A stretch of 5,186 nucleotides of DNA from Parvicella sp041583015 (GTDB lineage: Bacteria; Bacteroidota; Bacteroidia; Flavobacteriales_D; Parvicellaceae): contig JBFHGR010000175.1 of assembly GCA_041583015.1 (NCBI GenBank), forward strand, positions 1 to 5,186, read 5' to 3'. The position numbers were made by a program, and so were the translations under genes. Shown piece after piece: positions 1-5,186 of the stretch (position 1 is the stretch's first letter; each line of letters starts with the position of its first letter). The notes under the pieces are model-generated. The model was not told where the DNA came from. It did no database searches and was given only the letters and a program-made list of their open reading frames with translations.

Positions 1-780
1 AACGATTCTACTTGTAGGTTGCTGCTTTCCTAGTGACAGTTGGAAAACTTTGTTCTGCAAATACGCTTGCATTTCTTTCAACCAGATTTCACCATCTTGA
101 TTGAGATCTGCTTCACCAGTCTTTAAGCCATCCAGAAAACAATAGGTAAATAGACCATTCTTTAAGTCACCTCTCTCCATGGCAAACTCCATTCCACCAG
201 CGGCAGAGATAACTGTGGCTCCAGTTCCAATACGTAAATCATTAAAAATAGACTTCGACAATTCCGAAACGTTTTGCATACCCTTTTTCTGTGCTAGCGA
301 ACTTCCTATGGCTCTAAACTGAACATCTCCTTCCTCCACATGGTTTGCTGCAATAAGTTGCACCTCATCTTTATCAATTTCACCCGAGTGACACGCATCG
401 AGTAACAAAGTTTTCTTGAGAGGTTTAACACCTTCCAAGACCGCTTCTAATTTCTCATAAGACAATCCCTTTTTAGCAGGATTCAAAAAATCCATGTCGT
501 AGGTAGCAAGAAAATAATCTAAATTATCATCTAAAACGCCATGTCCAGCAATGAACAATATAATCTCATCATTTATTTTGGCAGGTGCTAGAAATGCTTT
601 GATTTCTGCAATTTTACCTACCGTAAATTCTTCGTTCACCAAAGTGAGGTTATGCACCTTCTCATATCTATTAGATGTATTCAAGATATGTACAAATTCC
701 TGAGCATCTTTTGCTGCATATTTTAAGTTGAATTGACTATCCTGATACTCCCCTGCTCCTATTGAGACGATGTATAAATC
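1..780 (-). other. Caspase-like (peptidase C14, metacaspase type) protease domain
   Basis: Residues 1026-1285. The domain opens with strand DLYIVSIGAGEY and the helix motif LKYAAKDAQEF (family pattern: L-x-Y-A-x-x-D-A). H1105 sits in LFIAGHGVLDD and C1155 in TLLLDACHSGE, 50 residues apart, as expected for a p20-like subunit. D1153, two residues before the Cys, corresponds to the acidic S1-pocket residue of metacaspases, implying cleavage after Arg/Lys. The p10-like part has TGATVISAAGGMEFAMERG (1211-1229), NGLFTYCFLDGL (1233-1244) and the terminal QQPTSR. The segment 1170-1205 between p20 and p10 carries R1181, K1190 and K1191, which are possible self-processing points (inference). All key residues are present, so the enzyme should be active. 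Confidence 0.94.
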
Positions 781-3700
781 TTCTTTGACTTCATCATCTT
801 CACCCTCTCCATAAACTGTTAGGTACTGAGGCATACTAGGTGTTCCTGAATTATCTCTACAGATTACCTCTATCAAATTGAAGCCTTTCATCAAATCAAT
901 AGTTAGAGATTGATTTACTTTTTTACTAGTTGATTTCAATAAATTCACCCACTTTACTGGCACATCATTGACTAAAACAGTTAAGTCTTTCAACTTATTC
1001 TTTTTCGATTCAATAGCAATATCTAGATTGATAGTTCTAGCTGAATAAGGTAAACTTCCTTTATTGAGAATTTTTAATGTAGGCACATCATCTGGTAGTT
1101 TGTTTAGTTCACCTATGTCAAGTTTCTTCAACCTCTTTTTGTAGGCTTTGTTAAGCATCTCTATGGCTTCTCCATTCTCTACTCCAAAAAAGTCAGAAAC
1201 TACTTGCATCACTTTATCAGGACGGTTGTAAAAATGATCAAACTGCGAATAAGGAAAAACTTCGTTACCTTTTTTAAATGAAATACCTTCTACTGCTGCA
1301 GGCTCTCCAAAATAATAACCTTCTGGTAAATATGTTAACCAATGTCCTGCTACATTCATCATTGAAAATGCAGTGTCGCCTGTACTCACATATACAAAGT
1401 GCAGAATATTGGCGTTTTGCTGACTGGGATTATCTGTTTCTACATCTTCTTCATCCAATAAAATAGGTACTCCTTTATTGTTAATCATTTCCATACCATA
1501 GCCAAAGTTGAGAAAATTGAATGTTGAGTCACTGTCATAGCTGTTTGCAACCCAGCCAACTGGTCTTTGATACGTTAGCACTTTTTCGCCAGTAATAGTA
1601 CTTATCACATAGGAAGGTGGCATATTTTTCAAATCATTGAAATCTTCAAAACCAAAATAATCCCCATTCTGACTGAATGCATAACTATACTTATAATAAC
1701 CATTCTCAAGAATTTCTGCTTTAGGCAATTTCAACAGTTCTTTTTCCTTTTTAGACTGAAGATCTAACTGGTTCAAGACATAGTTGCTATCTATATAAAT
1801 GAAATAGTCCTCATTACTTGTAAAAGTTGAAAGATTTGTTATTTCGTGTTTTAATTTTAGATAATAAATGGTATCTCCTGTTAGGTAATTCAGCGCCATG
1901 ATTTGTTTTGCGCCAATTAGGAGTAATTGGTCTTGATGTTTTGAAAATTGACCATGAGTAAAACTAGGATAAATAGCCTTATGTACATAAGTAGTATCCG
2001 TGTACTTTGATAAGAAAACGAATTCATCATCACCTACTTCCTTTGCTATAGAATCTTCTGCGTGATAATTTGTGGCTAAAGCCTCTAGGAAATAGTATTC
2101 ATTTTCTGATGATTGCGCAATATCATACGCTGCAGTGTTTTCTTGAAAAGTATATTCTTCTGAATAATCATAACTATACTCTCCAGAGACATGAAACCCA
2201 TGCTTTTTATCTAAATCATTGATAAATGTATAATTGGCTAATTCTCTACCTGGGTCTACTTCTAATTGGGTGACATGAAAAGCCGGATTATCATTGTTCT
2301 TCTCCACAATCATTTTACTCACAAAAGAAGATTTCGACATTTCATTATTATTCCTAAAAAATGGAAACACGTTCATGATAGATGGTGACTCCGTATCATG
2401 CCAATTGCCCATGGTAGCGTATCGATATGAATTAGATGCCACGCTAAATTCAAAAGACTTAATCACTTTAGTGAGGTCTATTTTCTTCACTACTCTATCT
2501 CTTTTAGCATCGTAAACCTCACATTTTGTGCTGTTTTGATTTACAATGGTAAAAACGTCAGGAAGACTTGTTTTTCCGTATAGTTTACCCGACCCAATAG
2601 TCACGAGTTTTCCTTCTTCAATGTCATAAATAAAAGATAAGGGATATTGACCATTCACACCTATAAATTTATTGTATTGCAAAGCATAGTTCTTAAAACC
2701 AATTAAATCAGTGTAAGATAAATAACTACCTACGCTTCTATCACCGGTGTGGTAATCATTGTAAGAATAGTAATTATTACTCCTATAAACAAAAGCCTCC
2801 ACGTACTTATCATTGAGAGGTACACATAATACTCTATCATAATAGTCCATATTCAATGTGTCTCTCTTGAAAACAATGGAACCGTCTACTTTTGATTTAG
2901 CTGGAAACAATACTTTCTTCACTTCTCTTTTTTCAATATCTATTAGTTCTAGGCAATCCATCTTTACCAAGGTTATTTTAGAAGGATCATTGTCAGCAGG
3001 AAAAACTAGATCAAACTCACTGGTATCTGGCAGTTCAAGTGTGAATGCATGGATTAGTCCTAGCGTTAAATCCTCCTCTACTTGATAAACATTGAGTGTG
3101 GAATAATCGGATTGTAGTAATGCTAAATACTTACCAGAAGCATGCACTGCGCCCGCTATTGTATTGTATGAAAATATGGTATCTATAGAATGCCCATAAT
3201 AGTTATTGTCTTGGATATTTCGAATCTCTATTTTGGTATAGTCATCATAGCGTTGAAAAGTGTTATTTTCGGTGCTATAATCCAACTCATTGACATAGTT
3301 ACCACTTTTGATTTTTAGATAATGGATAGAATAATTGCGAACAAATTTTAATTCTTCAAAGATGCTTATACCGGTTACTTTTTGAAAACCTTTGCTACCA
3401 TCAAAGCTATTGTTGGGAGAAACAAAATTAAAGGGGCGCACCATTTTTAGTTTTGCCACATCACTGACCTTTTTGGACGTGTTTACTCCGTGATTTGTCA
3501 GGGAGATTGCTAATTGCGTATCTGGACTGTCGCCATAAGAGGTTCCATGCCCATGTATTGAAACGAATAAAGAATCTTCATTCTTTTCAAAACGAACGGT
3601 ACCACCTTCAGGCATATACATGTTTGCTACTTCAATTTTATCTTGTGGCACCATGCTCCACATATCCCAAATAACAATACCAGGAGTTTGATAATTAAAG

Positions 3701-3855
3701 TCTAAACTATAAATTTTATTATTGCTAAAATCATAGTAATTATGTTCTGAAAACCTAGTCTTATCTGGAAACTGAACGACTACACTTTCATTCTGTGCAT
3801 TGAAATGTGGTACGATAAGTATGACCAATAATAAAAGTGTAATTCTATTTATCAT
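1..3855 (-). CDS. Exported beta-propeller/caspase-like (peptidase C14) protein, C-terminus cut by window edge
   Basis: The frame is open from the ATG at 3855 to base 1 (1285 codons, no stop), so the 3' end lies outside the window. Seen in order: a signal peptide (residues 1-20), a long stretch of divergent WD40-like beta blades (about 25-830), a connector with PEGYY and NRPDKV motifs (838-882), a charged helical linker (886-925), an Ig-like beta-sandwich (926-1016), an acidic linker, and a caspase-fold protease (1026-1285). The catalytic pair is H1105 (in AGHG) and C1155 (in DACHSG). Known of the family: caspase-like cysteine proteases with the D-x-C-H-S-G signature usually cut after Arg or Lys. 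The leader places the mature protein in the envelope or outside the cell, which is inference. The end QQPTSR is typical of the last strand of bacterial caspase domains, so the stop is probably near, unless a secretion-sorting tail follows. The ATG was chosen because the leader begins there and it overlaps the upstream gene. Substrate and biological role are unknown. Confidence 0.93.
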   Translation of the reverse strand, partial: MINRITLLLLVILIVPHFNAQNESVVVQFPDKTRFSEHNYYDFSNNKIYSLDFNYQTPGIVIWDMWSMVPQDKIEVANMYMPEGGTVRFEKNEDSLFVSIHGHGTSYGDSPDTQLAISLTNHGVNTSKKVSDVAKLKMVRPFNFVSPNNSFDGSKGFQKVTGISIFEELKFVRNYSIHYLKIKSGNYVNELDYSTENNTFQRYDDYTKIEIRNIQDNNYYGHSIDTIFSYNTIAGAVHASGKYLALLQSDYSTLNVYQVEEDLTLGLIHAFTLELPDTSEFDLVFPADNDPSKITLVKMDCLELIDIEKREVKKVLFPAKSKVDGSIVFKRDTLNMDYYDRVLCVPLNDKYVEAFVYRSNNYYSYNDYHTGDRSVGSYLSYTDLIGFKNYALQYNKFIGVNGQYPLSFIYDIEEGKLVTIGSGKLYGKTSLPDVFTIVNQNSTKCEVYDAKRDRVVKKIDLTKVIKSFEFSVASNSYRYATMGNWHDTESPSIMNVFPFFRNNNEMSKSSFVSKMIVEKNNDNPAFHVTQLEVDPGRELANYTFINDLDKKHGFHVSGEYSYDYSEEYTFQENTAAYDIAQSSENEYYFLEALATNYHAEDSIAKEVGDDEFVFLSKYTDTTYVHKAIYPSFTHGQFSKHQDQLLLIGAKQIMALNYLTGDTIYYLKLKHEITNLSTFTSNEDYFIYIDSNYVLNQLDLQSKKEKELLKLPKAEILENGYYKYSYAFSQNGDYFGFEDFNDLKNMPPSYVISTITGEKVLTYQRPVGWVANSYDSDSTFNFLNFGYGMEMINNKGVPILLDEEDVETDNPSQQNANILHFVYVSTGDTAFSMMNVAGHWLTYLPEGYYFGEPAAVEGISFKKGNEVFPYSQFDHFYNRPDKVMQVVSDFFGVENGEAIEMLNKAYKKRLKKLDIGELNKLPDDVPTLKILNKGSLPYSARTINLDIAIESKKNKLKDLTVLVNDVPVKWVNLLKSTSKKVNQSLTIDLMKGFNLIEVICRDNSGTPSMPQYLTVYGEGEDDEVKEDLYIVSIGAGEYQDSQFNLKYAAKDAQEFVHILNTSNRYEKVHNLTLVNEEFTVGKIAEIKAFLAPAKINDEIILFIAGHGVLDDNLDYFLATYDMDFLNPAKKGLSYEKLEAVLEGVKPLKKTLLLDACHSGEIDKDEVQLIAANHVEEGDVQFRAIGSSLAQKKGMQNVSELSKSIFNDLRIGTGATVISAAGGMEFAMERGDLKNGLFTYCFLDGLKTGEADLNQDGEIWLKEMQAYLQNKVFQLSLGKQQPTSRIV
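73..108 (-). other. EF-hand-like calcium-binding loop inside the caspase p10-like region
   Basis: Residues 1250-1261 read DLNQDGEIWLKE. Asp1, Asn3, Asp5, Gly6, a side-chain donor at 7, Ile8 and Glu12 all fit the EF-hand loop pattern D-x-[DN]-x-[DN]-G-x-[IV]-x-x-x-E. The flanks (LDGLKTGEA before, MQAYLQNKVFQL after) could supply helices. Many metacaspases need calcium, although usually through a different acidic site, so calcium control here is plausible but unproven. Position 9 is Trp rather than a usual donor, which is tolerated in some loops. Confidence 0.72.
808..1080 (-). other. Ig-like beta-sandwich between propeller and caspase
   Basis: Residues 926-1016 alternate strands and turns in the pattern of a bacterial Ig-like module: INLDIAIE, then LTVLVNDVPVKW, then LTIDLMKGFNLIEVICRD, then a Gly-Thr-x-Ser turn and YLTVYG. 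The 'V-N-x-x-P-V', 'L-x-x-G-x-N-x-I-x-V' and 'x-D-N-x-G' signatures are the usual ones for such spacer domains before bacterial caspase modules. An acidic linker (GEGEDDEVKED, 1016-1026) joins it to the protease. It probably acts as a rigid spacer, which is inference. Confidence 0.7.
1210..1344 (-). other. Conserved propeller-to-caspase connector (PEGYY/NRPD motif)
   Basis: Residues 838-882 contain HWLTYLPEGYYFGEP, then a Gly-rich turn (FKKGNEVFPYSQF) and YNRPDKV. From memory, a 'W...PEGYY...G....F.qF....NRPD.V' segment recurs just after the propeller in bacterial WD40-caspase proteins, so it marks the end of the blades and supports the family call. It is followed at 886-925 by a charged Lys-rich, probably helical stretch (LNKAYKKRLKKLDIGELNKL). 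The function of the motif is not known to me. Confidence 0.7.
1321..3783 (-). other. Divergent WD40/beta-propeller-like region of the caspase protein
   Basis: Residues 25-845 show many irregular beta blades with the recurring pattern of a hydrophobic strand, an Asp or Thr-Gly turn, and another strand. Clear examples are VIWDM (61-65), DIEKREVKKVLF (306-317), YDIEEGKLV (410-418), YDAKRDRVVKKI (448-459), YLTGDTIYY (657-665) and ISTITGEKVL (751-760). Canonical WD40 GH...WD pairs are mostly lost. At roughly 40 residues per blade the length would allow two or three propellers, but I cannot count blades reliably by eye. In related bacterial WD40-caspase proteins this part is thought to bind ligands or partners; here that is inference. 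Confidence 0.68.
3796..3855 (-). other. Signal peptide of the caspase protein
   Basis: Residues 1-20 read MINRITLLLLVILIVPHFNA, followed by Q21. There is a short n-region with Arg4, a hydrophobic core of about ten Leu/Ile/Val residues, a Pro near its end, and a likely signal peptidase I site after Ala20. There is no Cys at the cleavage point, so this is not a lipoprotein signal. The '...NAQ' ending is common in Bacteroidota exported proteins. Uncleaved anchoring is possible, since the -3 residue is Phe, which is not ideal. Confidence 0.85.
3845..3855 (-). other. 11-base stop/start overlap between the two genes
   Basis: On the minus strand the sequence is ATGATAAATAG. The ATG starts the caspase protein, and the upstream gene reads AAT GAT AAA TAG across it in another frame. 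Such overlaps usually mean one transcript with translational coupling. The bases just before the ATG (AAAAGAATTGCAAA) contain no GGAGG-like ribosome binding site, which is normal for Bacteroidota and fits coupling to translation of the upstream gene. Confidence 0.85.
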
Positions 3856-5186
3856 TTTGCAATTCTTTTAAATCAATTCTTACTTGTTGCTTTTCTGTCT
3901 CACCTTCACTAATCGCACTCGCTTGCCAGATATTATCTATTACTTCTCCCTCGGAAATCCAGTAGTAGTTATTAGGCAACAATGGTTCTCCTTCAAGATC
4001 AAGCATATTGTATACGTTTTTGATACCCACTTCAAAACAGTCAACTAGCGGTTCATTCCCATATTTATAATTGTAACTAAACAAACCATGTTCCTGCAAA
4101 TGATCGTATATTATGGGGACAATCCATTTATGTCCGTCATGTATTCCATACAGCAATGCCCTAGGCGTTACCTTCACTAAAACCTCAAAGCCATAGGGGC
4201 GACCATCTTGGTCTTCCTCCAAAATATAATCGGCATCCAGTTTCTCACCATCAAGGGAGAAGAACTTTGGTTTCCAGCCACGGTACTCACCTTCTTCATA
4301 GAACCAGTTATTTAGTTTAATAAAGGTTTGATGTGCAGTAGTGATTAATTCCATAGGTATTTCATTACTTGAATAATTTCCCACAAATGCATCATTACGA
4401 AGCATTTTTAGATAGGCATCTTGTGATGAAGAATATTCATTATCATCAAACATACGGTCTCTTTGAAAGATGGTCTTCCCTTTATTATTTTTAACCAAAC
4501 AGGTAGCGGTGGTATCTTTACCATTCCATTTTTCAACCAACTGATAACCGTTGCCAAAGTCTAGCAGAAACTCATGTTTTTTCAATTTATTTAACCGTTC
4601 TCCTGCCCAATTGTATACAATGCCCTTCGTTCCATTATAAACCACTATTCTCCCTTTCTCAAAAATAACGATTCCATCTGCCTCTATTTCTTTATTAGAA
4701 AAAAACAAACGAGAGGATTGATAATTGGAGTAATACCAAGATGCACCCAAACCATTATCAAAACTAGACGGATAATTGTTGTCTTCCTTCGTGATGAGTT
4801 CTATTCTGGCAATATCTGCAAATGATGCAATATCCCCTTTCTCTTTTAAGTCATCTATTTCCTCTTGCGACTCTCCTTTAATCCATATAAAGTAATGTCC
4901 TTGATAAAATTGGTACTGTATACCTCTGATGTCTATCAAGGATTGAATTTTTTCATTAAGGCGGTATACTTTATTGATACTATAGAGTAAATCAAGTTGA
5001 TCTTCCACCTTAGTAATACCCGCCAAGGTATCTGAAACTACTTGTGTACCTCGAAATGCATTTAGCCGCAGTTTATCATATTGGATAAACAGTCTTATAC
5101 TATCTCCTTTATGCGTTACCCACAAACTATCACCTTCGTTAAGCGCGTCTATGGTCAACGCTTTATCAAAGAGAAAGTAGGGTCCT
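3845..5186 (-). CDS. Beta-repeat protein of unknown function, N-terminus outside the window
   Basis: The frame runs from the window edge (first whole codon 5185..5183) to a TAG at 3847..3845, giving 446 visible residues. A TTG at 5158 could be read as a start, but the frame stays open upstream of it (GPYFLFDKAL precedes it) and no leader or start context is visible, so the real start is most likely outside. I do not recognise the family. The sequence is rich in aromatic, charged and Asn residues, with repeated strand-turn-strand units: GIVIFEKGRIVVYNGTKG, YNWAGERL, KNNKGKTIF, FSLDGEKL, YGIHDGHKWIVPIIYDHL and MLDLEGEPLLPNNY. The fifth resembles a WG repeat and the others resemble degenerate repeats or propeller blades. 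No catalytic motif and no long membrane segment are visible. It overlaps the caspase gene by 11 bases, so the two are very probably one transcript; a partner, regulator or substrate role is inferred only from this. Whether it carries a signal peptide cannot be seen. Confidence 0.87.
   Translation of the reverse strand, partial: GPYFLFDKALTIDALNEGDSLWVTHKGDSIRLFIQYDKLRLNAFRGTQVVSDTLAGITKVEDQLDLLYSINKVYRLNEKIQSLIDIRGIQYQFYQGHYFIWIKGESQEEIDDLKEKGDIASFADIARIELITKEDNNYPSSFDNGLGASWYYSNYQSSRLFFSNKEIEADGIVIFEKGRIVVYNGTKGIVYNWAGERLNKLKKHEFLLDFGNGYQLVEKWNGKDTTATCLVKNNKGKTIFQRDRMFDDNEYSSSQDAYLKMLRNDAFVGNYSSNEIPMELITTAHQTFIKLNNWFYEEGEYRGWKPKFFSLDGEKLDADYILEEDQDGRPYGFEVLVKVTPRALLYGIHDGHKWIVPIIYDHLQEHGLFSYNYKYGNEPLVDCFEVGIKNVYNMLDLEGEPLLPNNYYWISEGEVIDNIWQASAISEGETEKQQVRIDLKELQNDK
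4085..4156 (-). repeat. WG-repeat-like unit in the upstream protein
   Basis: The protein here reads LLYGIHDGHKWIVPIIYDHL followed by QEHG. This fits the WG-repeat pattern 'y-G-x-x-D-x-x-G-k-x-[VI]-I-P-x-x-Y-D'. A weaker copy lies downstream in the same protein (YNMLDLEGEPLLPNNYYWIS) and another upstream (FSLDGEKLDADY). WG repeats are beta-rich modules common in bacterial surface and regulatory proteins. The match is by eye and the copies are degenerate. Confidence 0.45.

Noticed and set aside
1..780. A gasdermin- or CRISPR-linked caspase defence system
   Set aside because: No gasdermin-like gene, Cas gene or CRISPR repeat is in the window, and the leader argues against a cytosolic partner.
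1278..1466. Plus-strand open frame of 62 codons
   Set aside because: It lies wholly opposite the caspase gene, and its peptide has no recognisable domain or start context. It is an antisense shadow.
2294..2515. Plus-strand open frame of 73 codons
   Set aside because: It is antisense to the propeller region, which has continuous, family-consistent coding on the minus strand.
2858..3085. Plus-strand open frame of 75 codons rich in Ser
   Set aside because: The Ser-rich composition is typical of reading the opposite strand of an AT-rich gene. It has no support of its own.
3541..3555. HGHG residues (101-104) near the N-terminus, considered as a metal or catalytic motif
   Set aside because: No surrounding enzyme fold or partner residues are visible. 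The segment sits in a blade-like stretch and is most likely incidental.
3845..3870. Possible separate promoter or terminator between the two genes
   Set aside because: The genes overlap, leaving no intergenic space, and no hairpin followed by a T-run on the minus strand was seen.

Overview
The window is almost entirely coding on the minus strand. It holds two overlapping genes that both run off the window. The DNA is AT-rich. Start regions lack a recognisable Shine-Dalgarno sequence, and the proteins are rich in Asn, Tyr, Asp, Lys and Ser. The one visible leader ends in the '...NAQ' style common in Bacteroidota. Together these suggest a member of the Bacteroidota; this is inferred from sequence style, and no taxonomic marker is present.

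Reading in the direction of transcription (right to left), the first gene (5186..3845) is the C-terminal part of a protein I cannot name with confidence. It is made of beta-rich repeat-like segments, one of which resembles a WG repeat. Its frame stays open to the window edge, so its true start is outside. The second gene starts 11 bases before the first one ends (3855..3845) and fills the rest of the window.

The second gene (3855..1) is a very large exported protein with at least 1285 residues visible. In order it has a signal peptide, about 800 residues of divergent WD40/beta-propeller-like sequence, a conserved connector with a PEGYY...NRPD signature, a charged helical linker, an Ig-like beta-sandwich, an acidic linker, and a C-terminal caspase-like (peptidase C14, metacaspase/orthocaspase type) protease domain. 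The protease has an intact His-Cys dyad (GHG and DACHSG) and a canonical EF-hand-like calcium loop near its end. The final visible residues (QQPTSR) match the usual end of this domain, so probably only a short tail is missing.

The overlap indicates co-transcription and probably translational coupling. The best working model is an envelope or secreted propeller-caspase, possibly calcium-responsive, made together with a beta-repeat partner that might be its regulator, scaffold or substrate. The domain calls for the caspase are strong. The functional link between the two proteins and any role in defence, cell death or protein processing are inference. No RNA genes, mobile elements, CRISPR arrays, terminators or promoters were seen, and there is no intergenic space.
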